The notes beneath the pieces were generated by a model that had not been told where the DNA came from, made no database searches, and saw only the letters and a program-made list of their open reading frames with translations. Positions 23,653 through 31,543 of a DNA stretch of 31,665 nt are shown in pieces; position 1 is the first letter of the stretch, and each line of letters opens with the position of its first letter. Origin of the DNA: Pseudomonadota bacterium (GTDB lineage: Bacteria > Desulfobacterota > Desulfobulbia > Desulfobulbales > Desulfocapsaceae). The position numbers and the translations under genes are program-made. The DNA lies in NCBI GenBank assembly GCA_023412495.1, contig JAEYNP010000093.1:1-31665 (forward strand). The letters are read 5' to 3'.

Positions 23653-25083
23653 ATGCGCATATTGAGTCTTGTCTTATTCGTTGTGATGGCCGCCGTTTGC
23701 GGTAGCGCCGGCACGGCACTGGCGGCTGCCGGCGGCGGTGGCCAAACCATGGACCTGACCGTTCACTGGGTCGGCTACACGAGCATTGTGGTCTTTGTCG
23801 TGGCGTACGCCTTCGTCATGCTGGAAGAAGTGACGCATATGCGGAAGTCGAAGCCGGTCCTGCTCGCCGCCGGCATCATCTGGGGGCTGATCGGCCTGAT
23901 CTATGCCAATAACGGCATCGATCATACGGCAGAACAGGCAATCCGTCACAACATCCTCGAGTATGCCGAGCTGTTCCTGTTCCTGCTGGTCGCCATGACC
24001 TACATCAACGCCATGGACGAACGGCTGGTGTTCGAGGTGCTGCGGGTGAAACTGGTCAACGCCGGTTTCTCGTATAAAAAATTGTTCTGGATTACCGGCC
24101 TGCTCGCCTTCTTCATCTCCCCTGTTGCCGACAACCTCACCACAGCCCTGCTCATGTGTGCGGTCGTGATGGCCATCGGTAAGGAAGACACCAAGTTCGT
24201 CTGCCTCTCGTGCATCAACATTGTGGTGGCGGCCAATGCCGGCGGAGCCTTCAGTCCCTTCGGCGACATCACCACCCTGATGGTTTGGCAGAAAGGCATT
24301 CTCCAGTTCCAGGAATTCCTCGTACTGTTCGTTCCCTCCGTCGTCAACTGGGTGGTGCCCGCCGCCGTCATGAGTTTTGCCGTGCCCAACAAGAAGCCTG
24401 ACGCCAACGTCGAACAGCTGAAGCTGAAGCGTGGCGCCTTCGTCGTCATGGGGCTCTTCCTCTGGACCATCATCACCGCCGTCAGTTTTCACAACTTCCT
24501 CCATCTGCCGCCGATGGTCGGCATGATGTCCGGCCTGGCGCTCCTGAAACTGTTCGGCTATTACCTGCACAAGACTCATAAAAAGGATATCGCCATGTTT
24601 GATCCCGAGAAGGATCAGGAGAGACTCGGCCAGATCCAGCCTTTCGATATCTTCAAGAAGGTCGCCCGGGCGGAATGGGATACCCTGCTGTTCTTCTACG
24701 GCGTCATCCTCTGCGTCGGCGGACTCGGTTTCATCGGTTACCTGGCCATGGTGTCGAAAGTGATGTATCTCGATTGGGGCGCGACCACCGCCAATGTCAT
24801 GGTCGGCCTGCTCTCCGCCATCGTCGACAATATCCCGGTGATGTTCGCGGTCCTCACCATGATGCCGGACATGTCGCACGGCCAATGGCTGCTGGTCACC
24901 CTCACCGCCGGTGTGGGCGGCAGTCTGCTGTCGATCGGTTCAGCCGCAGGCGTCGCCCTGATGGGCCAGGCCCGCGGCAAGTATACCTTTTTCGGCCACC
25001 TGAAATGGACGCCGGTTATCGCCCTCGGCTACGCGGCGAGTATCTATGTCCATTTCCTCATCAATGCCTCCACGTTCCACTGA
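23653..25083 (+). CDS. nhaD: NhaD-type Na+/H+ antiporter 1
   Basis: A 476-residue membrane protein with a signal-like N-terminus and about a dozen hydrophobic helices. Diagnostic antiporter motifs are present: PVADNLTTALLMCAVVMAIGK, read as PVADNLTTALL plus AVVMAIGK; NAGGAFSPFGDITTLMVWQ, seen as AGGAFSPFGDITTLM; and IVDNIPVMFAVL near the C-terminus. NhaD exchanges internal Na+ (or Li+) for external H+, supporting pH and salt balance. AAAGGAGT at 23642-23649 sets the start. It lies downstream of tandem RNA attenuators, and an about 92% identical copy follows at 25770. Confidence 0.93.
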   Translation: MRILSLVLFVVMAAVCGSAGTALAAAGGGGQTMDLTVHWVGYTSIVVFVVAYAFVMLEEVTHMRKSKPVLLAAGIIWGLIGLIYANNGIDHTAEQAIRHNILEYAELFLFLLVAMTYINAMDERLVFEVLRVKLVNAGFSYKKLFWITGLLAFFISPVADNLTTALLMCAVVMAIGKEDTKFVCLSCINIVVAANAGGAFSPFGDITTLMVWQKGILQFQEFLVLFVPSVVNWVVPAAVMSFAVPNKKPDANVEQLKLKRGAFVVMGLFLWTIITAVSFHNFLHLPPMVGMMSGLALLKLFGYYLHKTHKKDIAMFDPEKDQERLGQIQPFDIFKKVARAEWDTLLFFYGVILCVGGLGFIGYLAMVSKVMYLDWGATTANVMVGLLSAIVDNIPVMFAVLTMMPDMSHGQWLLVTLTAGVGGSLLSIGSAAGVALMGQARGKYTFFGHLKWTPVIALGYAASIYVHFLINASTFH

Positions 25084-25097
25084 TTCGGCGGAACAGG

Positions 25098-25136
25098 CAG
25101 CGGGGAGGGAGGGGCCTTGGCCACCCTCCCCCGCTG
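25098..25136 (+). terminator. Probable terminator of nhaD 1
   Basis: Fifteen bases after the nhaD stop, CAGCGGGGAGGG (25098-25109) pairs with CCCTCCCCCGCTG (25124-25136) with one bulged C, and GGCC/GGCC pairs inside the loop. The downstream tail (TGTCTTGACTTTT) is only partly T-rich, so termination may be incomplete. Confidence 0.55.
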
Positions 25137-25437
25137 TGTCTTGACTTTTCCACTGTGATTTTCTCTAGATAATGCGGTTTGAGCTTCCCGGGTAAGAACA
25201 GGGCTCACTCGAAGAATTCCCGCGCAGCAACAGGAAACAATACGAAACACTTCATGCCATCTTCCCGATGATTTACCGGCGAAAATCCGCCACGAAAATT
25301 CATGGGAACAAGCACATGCGATTGCGCATATATGCTCCATGGATCGACCTGAAACAATAGCACAATCGGTTCTAAGAATAACGAACGGCAAACGGCATGG
25401 CATGACTATCGGAGCAAGTGGTGGTTTCTAAATGAAC

Positions 25438-25467
25438 TTGACTGTTTCATCATTTCACATTAAGAAT
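25438..25467 (+). promoter_or_regulatory. Promoter of second nhaD
   Basis: TTGACT at 25438-25443, a 17-base spacer and TAAGAA(T) at 25461-25467. It mirrors the promoter of nhaD 1 in position and spacing, with similar spacer bases (CATCATTT against CATAATTC). The preceding 25137-25437 interval has no gene that I can support. Confidence 0.55.
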
Positions 25468-25486
25468 TCCATAAATTAGATTTTTT

Positions 25487-25571
25487 GGGTCCAGAAGCGT
25501 AACAGCGACTGGAGGTTACTCGTCAGCCGGGCCGCTGACTGAAGCTTCTGCTTCAGTCAGCGGCTTTTTTT
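25487..25571 (+). promoter_or_regulatory. Riboswitch-like unit C (aptamer plus terminator)
   Basis: GGG (25487-25489) precedes the stem CCAG/CTGG (25491-25494 with 25509-25512), continued by GC/GC after an internal mismatch. Stem 2 is GTCAGC/GCTGAC (25522-25527 with 25534-25539) around CGGGCC. Relative to unit A this is a compensatory change of T-A to C-G, direct evidence that the pairing is maintained. The terminator is a perfect 15-bp stem from GCCGCTGACTGAAGC (25531-25545) with 25550-25564, loop TTCT, then seven T (25565-25571). Confidence 0.72.
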
Positions 25572-25599
25572 ACGCATACGGCACATAAATACATCGATA

Positions 25600-25687
25600 G
25601 GGCCAGAAACAGTCGCAGTTCCTGGAGGCGTAATCGTTAATCGGGGCCGCCGTCCGGAGCGTAATGCTCCGGTCTACGGCCTTTTCT
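25600..25687 (+). promoter_or_regulatory. Riboswitch-like unit D, partly degenerate
   Basis: This is the second unit before nhaD 2, about 113 bases after unit C. The first stem is recognisable (CCAG at 25603-25606 with CTGG at 25622-25625), but the T of GGGTCC is missing. Stem 2 is weakened: GTTAAT (25636-25641) faces GCCGTC, so the pair seen in A-C is lost. The hairpin GGCCG...CGGCC (25645-25681) with CCGGAGC/GCTCCGG inside remains, followed by the imperfect tail TTTTCT. Ligand control at this unit may be reduced or lost. A small CTGCC/GGCAG hairpin (25713-25726) follows, as in the first copy. Confidence 0.6.
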
Positions 25688-25769
25688 ATGCAAGGGGATG
25701 GTTAACTGTACGCTGCCGGTGGGCAGGTTATAGGTTAATCGCCAAAAACGACGACAAAGGAGTCAAAAA

Positions 25770-27200
25770 ATGCACATGTTGAATTTTGTCTTGCTCGCCG
25801 TGCTCGCCGTCCTCTGCGGTGGCGCCGGCACGGCCTTGGCGGCTGCCGGCGGCGGTGGTCAAACCATTGATCTGACGGCTCACTGGGTCGGCCTTACGAG
25901 CCTGCTGGTCTTTGTCGTTGCGTACGCCTTCGTCATGCTGGAAGAGGTGACGCATATGCGGAAGTCGAAGCCGGTCCTGCTCGCCGCCGGCATCATCTGG
26001 GGTCTGATCGGCCTGATCTATGCCAACAACGGCATAGACCATACGGCGGAACAGGCGATCCGCCACAACATCCTCGAGTATGCCGAGCTGTTCCTGTTCC
26101 TGCTGGTCGCCATGACCTACATCAACGCCATGGACGAACGGCTGGTGTTCGAGGTGCTGCGGGTCAAACTGGTCAATGCCGGTTTCTCTTACAAGAAGCT
26201 GTTCTGGATCACCGGCATGCTCGCCTTCTTCATCTCCCCCGTCGCCGACAATCTCACCACCGCCCTGCTCATGTGCGCGGTGGTCATGGCCATCGGCAAG
26301 GATGACGCCAAATTCGTCTGCCTCTGCTCCATCAATATCGTGGTGGGAGCCAACGCGGGCGGCGCCTTCAGTCCCTTCGGCGACATCACCACCCTGATGG
26401 TCTGGCAGAAAGGCATTCTCCAGTTCCAGGAGTTCTTCGCTCTGTTCATCCCCTCCGTGGTCAACTGGGCGGTGCCCGCCGCCATCATGAGCTTTGCCGT
26501 CCCGAACAAGAAGCCTGACGCCAACGTCGAACAGCTGAAGCTGAAGCGAGGCGCCTTCGTCGTCATGGGGCTCTTCCTCTGGACCATCATCACCGCCGTC
26601 AGTTTCCACAACTTCCTCCACCTGCCGCCGATGGTCGGCATGATGTCCGGCCTGGCGCTACTGAAACTGTTCGGCTATTACCTGGCGAAGACCCACAAGA
26701 GGGATCTCCGTACCTTTGACCACGAAAAGGCCCAGGAGGAGCTCGGCCAGATCCAGCCCTTCGATATCTTCAAGAAGGTCGCCCGGGCGGAATGGGATAC
26801 CCTGCTGTTCTTCTACGGCGTCATCCTCTGCGTCGGGGGTCTCGGCTTCATCGGTTACCTGGCCATGGTGTCGAAGGTGATGTACCTCGACTGGGGCGCG
26901 ACCACCGCCAACGTCATGATCGGCCTGCTCTCCGCCATCGTCGACAACATCCCGGTGATGTTCGCGGTCCTCACCATGATGCCGGACATGTCGCACGGCC
27001 AGTGGCTGCTGGTCACTCTCACCGCCGGGGTGGGCGGCAGCCTGCTGTCCATCGGTTCGGCCGCAGGCGTCGCCCTGATGGGCCAGGCACGTGGCAAGTA
27101 CACCTTCTTCGGCCACCTGAAATGGACGCCCGCCATCGCCCTCGGCTACGCGGCAAGCATCTATGTCCATTTCCTCCTCAATTCCGCGAAGTTCCACTGA
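25770..27200 (+). CDS. nhaD: NhaD-type Na+/H+ antiporter 2
   Basis: A 476-residue paralogue of the gene at 23653, differing at about 40 positions by eye, mostly in the first 50 residues, in a loop near 310-330 (LAKTHKRDLRTFDHEKAQEE) and at the C-terminus. All antiporter motifs are kept (PVADNLTTALL, AGGAFSPFGDITTLM, IVDNIPVMF). AAAGGAGT (25756-25763) sets the start. The duplicate could differ in ion preference, pH range or expression. The shared promoter, RNA units and 5' UTR show that the whole locus was copied, not just the gene. Confidence 0.93.
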   Translation: MHMLNFVLLAVLAVLCGGAGTALAAAGGGGQTIDLTAHWVGLTSLLVFVVAYAFVMLEEVTHMRKSKPVLLAAGIIWGLIGLIYANNGIDHTAEQAIRHNILEYAELFLFLLVAMTYINAMDERLVFEVLRVKLVNAGFSYKKLFWITGMLAFFISPVADNLTTALLMCAVVMAIGKDDAKFVCLCSINIVVGANAGGAFSPFGDITTLMVWQKGILQFQEFFALFIPSVVNWAVPAAIMSFAVPNKKPDANVEQLKLKRGAFVVMGLFLWTIITAVSFHNFLHLPPMVGMMSGLALLKLFGYYLAKTHKRDLRTFDHEKAQEELGQIQPFDIFKKVARAEWDTLLFFYGVILCVGGLGFIGYLAMVSKVMYLDWGATTANVMIGLLSAIVDNIPVMFAVLTMMPDMSHGQWLLVTLTAGVGGSLLSIGSAAGVALMGQARGKYTFFGHLKWTPAIALGYAASIYVHFLLNSAKFH

Positions 27201-27216
27201 GTTACCGACCAGAGCT

Positions 27217-27257
27217 GCTTCGGGAGCAAGGCGAACATGAAGCCTTGCTCCCGAAGC
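27217..27257 (+). terminator. Perfect 16-bp hairpin after nhaD 2
   Basis: GCTTCGGGAGCAAGGC (27217-27232) pairs exactly with 27242-27257 around a 9-base loop. It lies 17 bases after the nhaD stop. No strong T run follows directly, so it may protect the 3' end or act as a weak terminator. Confidence 0.5.
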
Positions 27258-27303
27258 CTCCAGTCTGTTGTTCAGTCCGTGCCAATTTTATTTTTCTTGA
27301 ATT

Positions 27304-27339
27304 TTAAGGGGCAGATTTCGGATAGAAATCAGCCCTTAA
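27304..27339. repeat. Bipartite inverted repeat between convergent genes
   Basis: TTAAGGG (27304-27310) pairs with CCCTTAA (27333-27339), and inside it GATTTC (27314-27319) pairs with GAAATC (27325-27330) around GGATA. It lies between nhaD 2 and the opposite-strand gene at 27388-27573. Neither flank gives a good T tail, so I cannot call it a terminator. A G8 run follows at about 27343-27350. Confidence 0.45.
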
Positions 27340-27387
27340 GCAGGGGGGGGACGGAAAGAGTCCTTTTCTCTGGACGGTGAAGAAGCT

Positions 27388-27573
27388 TTATTTTCCGGTT
27401 TCCCTTTTCAGGGATTCTTCTTTGGACTCTATCCTGGCCATGCTGTAGATAACAAGCAAAACCAGAGGCAACACGAGGCTAGCAGTCAACCAGGCGTTGA
27501 GATCCAGTGTTTTTATTAAAAACATTGCCGCCGTTGCTACAACAAAGCTCAACACCACAAAAAGATACTGCAT
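27388..27573 (-). CDS. Small two-helix membrane protein
   Basis: A 61-residue protein with two hydrophobic helices (YLFVVLSFVVATAAMFLI and LTASLVLPLVLLVIYSMA) and a charged C-terminal tail (ESKEESLKRETGK). The start at 27573 has AAGGAG upstream at good spacing. I recognise no family. It is encoded convergent to nhaD 2 and, with the tetR gene, reads leftward; the two are not close enough to be an obvious operon. Confidence 0.6.
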   Translation of the reverse strand: MQYLFVVLSFVVATAAMFLIKTLDLNAWLTASLVLPLVLLVIYSMARIESKEESLKRETGK

Positions 27574-27696
27574 GTCATACTCCTTTTCTTTGAATACCAA
27601 AGACTTAAGCAATAAATGCCCGTGCTGCCCATCCTTTTCCGCAAGTAAATTACCCTTACGCTGTCGCTTGAGTGGCTTCACCAGCGACAACAGCAT

Positions 27697-27738
27697 GTAA
27701 GTAATTACACACTTCCATAATAGTTAACGTTTACTTAC
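27697..27738. promoter_or_regulatory. Inverted repeat, possible TetR-type operator
   Basis: GTAAGTAA (27697-27704) and TTACTTAC (27731-27738) are exact inverted arms 26 bases apart in an AT-rich region, with AGTTAACGTT between. The site lies upstream of the small membrane protein gene (27573, leftward) and downstream of the tetR gene. It could be the operator of the regulator encoded at 27862-28464. This is inference from symmetry and position. Confidence 0.4.
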
Positions 27739-27861
27739 AAGTCAACACAATCTTTCAAATCAACAAGTAGTTAGACAAGTAATCACTCTCCCGACTTGCC
27801 GGGATTGCGCTACTAATAATCGGAATAATGGAAAAAGATGTCGGACAGAAACGGAGGGGTT

Positions 27862-28464
27862 CTAGCGGCGGGCGACGGCTTCGCGGTAGATCTTCCAGAG
27901 AGAGGTATATTTATCCATAAGCTTGAACTTGCCTTCCTTCAGGGACCAGATATTCACCAGACCCTGAACGAGAGCGAAGAGCAGGGTTGCGGCAGCCTCC
28001 AGATCGATATCCTGGCGGACAGCGCCTTGCCCGACTCCCTCGGAAAGAAGTTCTTTCAACCGGGCGATGTAGTTGTCTATCGCCTGCGAGGCCTGCTTGT
28101 TCAGTTTTTTATCGCCGAGACTGATGATTTCGGCAATGACTTGAAATGAGATCCCCTTTCTTTTGCCGATAGAGGAAAAGTGCGTCCCGATGATGTTCTC
28201 GATAACATCGAGGGTGACCGGTTCCCTGGCCACCATTTCCGGCGAAATATCCTTAAGAAGGGTCTCTTCGATGTAGGAGACCAAAAAGGATATGATGCTC
28301 TTCTTGCTTTTGAAGTGGCGGTAGATGGCAGCTTCGGAAATGCCGACTTCCTCAGCTATCTTTTTGACTGTAAGGTGTTCGCTGCCGTACTTGAAGATGA
28401 GGATCGCAGCGGCGTCGATAATCTGCTGCTGTCTCACCTCTGTGTGTTCCCTTTTTTGAACCAC
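27862..28464 (-). CDS. TetR-family transcription regulator
   Basis: A 200-residue TetR regulator. The N-terminal DNA-binding helix-turn-helix is clear (LTVKKIAEEVGISEAAIYRHF, in parts IAEEVGISEAA then IYRHF, about 31-51), followed by the long ligand-binding helical domain. The start is probably GTG at 28464, with GGAGA at the right distance. The longer open frame to 28593 has a hydrophobic lead-in atypical of TetR proteins. It should bind an operator as a dimer and release on ligand binding. Possible targets are its own gene, the small membrane protein gene or the divergent trhA-like gene at 28904. Confidence 0.85.
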   Translation of the reverse strand: MVQKREHTEVRQQQIIDAAAILIFKYGSEHLTVKKIAEEVGISEAAIYRHFKSKKSIISFLVSYIEETLLKDISPEMVAREPVTLDVIENIIGTHFSSIGKRKGISFQVIAEIISLGDKKLNKQASQAIDNYIARLKELLSEGVGQGAVRQDIDLEAAATLLFALVQGLVNIWSLKEGKFKLMDKYTSLWKIYREAVARR

Positions 28465-28903
28465 TGCGGCGTCTCCGATGAAAGATGTTCCCGCTTCCCG
28501 GGTACGGTGAATTCTGCAACTGAAAAGTACAAGAAAGATCCAACCTGCGATGGATTCAAAACCCGCCGTTGCCAGGAGCATAGTGAACGGCAATCAAATA
28601 AGCAAGCAAAATTTGATAGTTGGAAAACAACTGCAGGGCTTCTCCATACGTTAACAAGGCGAGCGTCTCGTGTCCTGCCATACCTCAGATGTTGCATCTC
28701 GGCTAGGAGTGTGCTGAGCTCTGCCTTTTTGGCTTGCTGTCTTCGTCGTTCCTTCGATAACATAGCGCTTGCTATGCGCTCAGTCGTGCCCGCCATCGCT
28801 GCAAGTCTTCCTCAAACTCCATTGACAGCTGCCGCAAGCCTGCTGATAGTAAGCCGAAGCAAACGCTCGTTTTCCGTCCAAACCCTTTCATCCGCCGACA
28901 CAT
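28465..28903. other. Non-coding interval between tetR and trhA-like gene
   Basis: About 440 bases without a gene that I can support. It contains a perfect hairpin CATAGC-GCTT-GCTATG (28761-28776). The reading frames on both strands lack family motifs. The two flanking genes diverge from here, so promoters for both are expected, but I see no strong hexamers. Confidence 0.35.
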
Positions 28904-29557
28904 ATGGCTCCCGTCCCACCTCGGTACACATCGCGCGAAGAACTTGCCCATGGCATCACCCATGGGATAGGAACCGGCCTCGCCATCACCGGCCTGATCT
29001 TTCTCCTTATCTTCGCCGTCCGTAACGGCAACGCCTGGCATATCGTCAGTGCCGCGATCTACGGCAGTTCCCTTATCCTGCTGTATCTGGCTTCCACTCT
29101 CTACCACCTCCTGCCCGGTCCTCGCTGCAAGAAGATCTTCCGGCAGCTCGATCACTCGATGATATACATTCTGATCGCCGGCACCTATACACCGATCACC
29201 CTTGTTTCACTTCGCGGCGGATGGGGCTGGACCCTGTTCGGACTAGTGTGGGGAATGGCGCTCCTGGGACTGGCATTAGAATTACTATTTAAACGTAAGA
29301 TCAAGTGGCTATCGTTAACACTCTATCTTGCAATGGGCTGGCTGGTAGTGATAGCCACAAAACCTCTCCTGGCTTCCTTGGCCAGGGAAGGCATTGTCCT
29401 GCTCGTGGTCGGGGGTCTCTTGTACTCGTTCGGAGTCATCTTTTACGTCTGGAAGAAGCTCACCTACCACCATGCCATCTGGCATCTTTTTGTCATGGGC
29501 GGCAGCACGGCCCATTTCTTCTCCATCCTGTTCTATGTGATGTCTCCAGGCGTGTGA
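28904..29557 (+). CDS. trhA: Hemolysin III / TrhA family seven-helix protein
   Basis: A 217-residue integral membrane protein with seven hydrophobic segments. Conserved family motifs are ELAHGITHGIG near the start, STLYHLL, LDHSMIYILIAGTYTP and HHAIWHLFV with AHF near the end. These histidines and the Asp are the metal-site residues of the PAQR/hemolysin III superfamily. The function in bacteria is uncertain; links to membrane homeostasis have been proposed. The ribosome site before 28904 is weak. Confidence 0.9.
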   Translation: MAPVPPRYTSREELAHGITHGIGTGLAITGLIFLLIFAVRNGNAWHIVSAAIYGSSLILLYLASTLYHLLPGPRCKKIFRQLDHSMIYILIAGTYTPITLVSLRGGWGWTLFGLVWGMALLGLALELLFKRKIKWLSLTLYLAMGWLVVIATKPLLASLAREGIVLLVVGGLLYSFGVIFYVWKKLTYHHAIWHLFVMGGSTAHFFSILFYVMSPGV

Positions 29558-29605
29558 CATCACACTGGTTCCTATAAAGCTTCCGGCAGCGTAACTGCCG
29601 ACAGC

Positions 29606-30403
29606 CTAAAACCCGTGATGGGTGGCGAGTTTGCCGAGCATCTGGGCAATTCCGGTACCCAGGGAGAAGGCCGAATCGACGCCGATGTTATCCCCGGCGC
29701 TCCTGTCGAAAAAGATGTTGAGAGTCGAAGCCATTCCTTCATCTGGCTTCCAGTAGCAGATCATCATCGGTACACGGGGCAGCGGGGTGAGCACGACGGA
29801 GACATCCGCCTCGAACTGCTTCTCGACTGCACGGCCGTCGAACATGTGGATGATATCGTCGAAAAAATCGGTATAGCGATCTGCGAGGTCCCGCAGCACC
29901 TCTTCCCCCCGCTTCTGGAAGAGGGCGTACTTCTCCCTGCCGCCGGGGATCTCCCGGAAGGAGATCCATTCCCCTGCGACCGGAAATCCAGGGCAGTTGA
30001 CCACATATTCGAGCAGCGGGACGACCACCCAGGGAATCACATGCAGATCCGTGACAAAGGATCCGTCCCGGCGGAGGCCGAAAAGCTTGCCGAGGACAGG
30101 TATCTGGAGGGTGTCCCCGGAAAGCTTCGCGCCGGTTCGTTCGGCTGTCGTCGCAAAATCCAGCTGCATCACCTTTTCTTTCATCTCGGCAATATATTCC
30201 GCCAGTTCGTCCTCCTTCGCCTGCCGACTCTTTTGCGTCTCGAATTTGACGATGACGGTCTTTTCCAGCCGCGGACACTCATCGATCCGGCGCGCCCCAC
30301 GAAAGACTGACCCGGCGAAGGCAAGGCATGTTTTTTCGCCGCATTCCCGGCAGTTGCTTTTCTCGAGATGAAGAAATATCTCCATCGCATTCGTCCCGAC
30401 CAT
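29606..30403 (-). CDS. Fe-S protein with DUF3786-type domain
   Basis: A 265-residue protein. The N-terminal CRECGEKTCLAF with a later Cys (Cys18, Cys21, Cys26, Cys43) fits a [4Fe-4S] site of the type found in corrinoid Fe-S proteins of the acetyl-CoA pathway. The rest resembles DUF3786, a family common in anaerobes. It probably acts in the cytoplasm in electron or corrinoid chemistry, but no partner gene is present. GGGAGG lies before the start at 30403. The gene is convergent with the trhA-like gene. Confidence 0.8.
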   Translation of the reverse strand: MVGTNAMEIFLHLEKSNCRECGEKTCLAFAGSVFRGARRIDECPRLEKTVIVKFETQKSRQAKEDELAEYIAEMKEKVMQLDFATTAERTGAKLSGDTLQIPVLGKLFGLRRDGSFVTDLHVIPWVVVPLLEYVVNCPGFPVAGEWISFREIPGGREKYALFQKRGEEVLRDLADRYTDFFDDIIHMFDGRAVEKQFEADVSVVLTPLPRVPMMICYWKPDEGMASTLNIFFDRSAGDNIGVDSAFSLGTGIAQMLGKLATHHGF

Positions 30404-30670
30404 CGCACTCCCTCCCTAATCCCTTAGAACGTGACATTAATGGGCATCGGGGGACTGGTTCTTTGCGATGCTTTTCATGAACACCGCTGCGTCCCCCAGG
30501 TTTCATTACCAGAGATGTGAAGATTGTACACTCCAGGTGGGATTGACTCAACCAGGACTTGACGAAATATCTTGGACTTAGTACCACTGGGACGTATACG
30601 AGTAACACTTTGGTTTATAGCTATATAGGAGCCTCGGTTCCGACGCAGCCTCTATCCCGTACACATTCAA

Positions 30671-31543
30671 ATGAAAAAACTGACCCTCGGCACCGCGCTT
30701 CTCATCTCCTCCACAGTTTTATATTCATTGTCTGCCCAATCACAGAACCTTGACGCAACCGAAGCCGCCGCACAAGCACCGGCAATCGACGAACAGGAGG
30801 GGTGGTGGACCAGTCTGCCCAAGGAGAAGAAAATGCTGTACACCAACGCGACGGCCGCCGGAGCGTTAGTCGTCTGGGGCCTCATCAAGTGGGATTACGG
30901 ATCGGTGGACTGGGGCTCTGCCGATGAGGGCTGGTTCGAGAAGGATTCAAAATACGGCGGCGCCGACAAACTCGGCCATTTTTGGTCCACTTACGCCTTC
31001 GCCGATGCCCTGACCGGACTCTACACGAGTTGGGGGTATGAATCCAAAGAGGCGAACATCTACGCGGCGCTCTCGTCCTGGACGGTCCAGGCGGTCATGG
31101 AAATAGCCGACGGAACCAGCGGCTCTCAGGGTTTTTCCTGGGAGGACATGGTTGCCAACACGGCGGGCGCCCTGACCAGCATCCTTATGGCGAGGCATCC
31201 CGGCCTCGACCGGAAAATCGACTTCAGGGTTGAGTATGTTTTCGAGAACGACGTCAACAACATCTTCGACGACTACTCCAACATGTATTTCTCGGCGGCT
31301 CTGAAGCTCGACGGCTTCGACGCCCTGGAAAACACCTTACTCAAATGGGTCGAACTTCACGCGGGCTATTATACCAGAGGTTACGATGATCAGGATAAAG
31401 AGGACAGCAGGTCGCTTTACGCCGGCATTACCTTCAACTTCTCAAGGCTGCTCCGGCAAAACGACTGGAGCAAGACCGGCAAGGTTCTGGAATACGTCCA
31501 GATCCCGTACACCGTGCCGAAAGTTTCCCACGATCTGAACTGA
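30671..31543 (+). CDS. Exported DUF2279-like protein
   Basis: A 290-residue protein with a signal peptide (MKKLTLGTALLISS onward, cleavage near residue 23). The family core GADKLGHFWSTYAFADAL lies at about 97-114, with GFSWEDMVANTAGAL later. The C-terminal part is rich in beta-strands and aromatic residues (FRVEYVFEND, LHAGYYTRGYDD), suggesting an outer-membrane or periplasmic location. Its function is unknown. The final 120 bases of the window after it contain nothing I recognise. Confidence 0.8.
   Translation: MKKLTLGTALLISSTVLYSLSAQSQNLDATEAAAQAPAIDEQEGWWTSLPKEKKMLYTNATAAGALVVWGLIKWDYGSVDWGSADEGWFEKDSKYGGADKLGHFWSTYAFADALTGLYTSWGYESKEANIYAALSSWTVQAVMEIADGTSGSQGFSWEDMVANTAGALTSILMARHPGLDRKIDFRVEYVFENDVNNIFDDYSNMYFSAALKLDGFDALENTLLKWVELHAGYYTRGYDDQDKEDSRSLYAGITFNFSRLLRQNDWSKTGKVLEYVQIPYTVPKVSHDLN

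Noticed and set aside
23674..24885. 403-residue minus-strand frame over nhaD
   Set aside because: The same shadow appears at the second copy (25728-26621), so its apparent conservation comes from the duplicated gene on the other strand.
23378..25687. CRISPR-like array from repeated hairpins
   Set aside because: Only four copies in two pairs, with terminators and conserved paired stems; no regular short spacers and no cas genes.
28434..28796. Minus-strand 120-residue frame upstream of tetR
   Set aside because: No motif, biased composition and overlap with the start of the TetR gene; probably chance.
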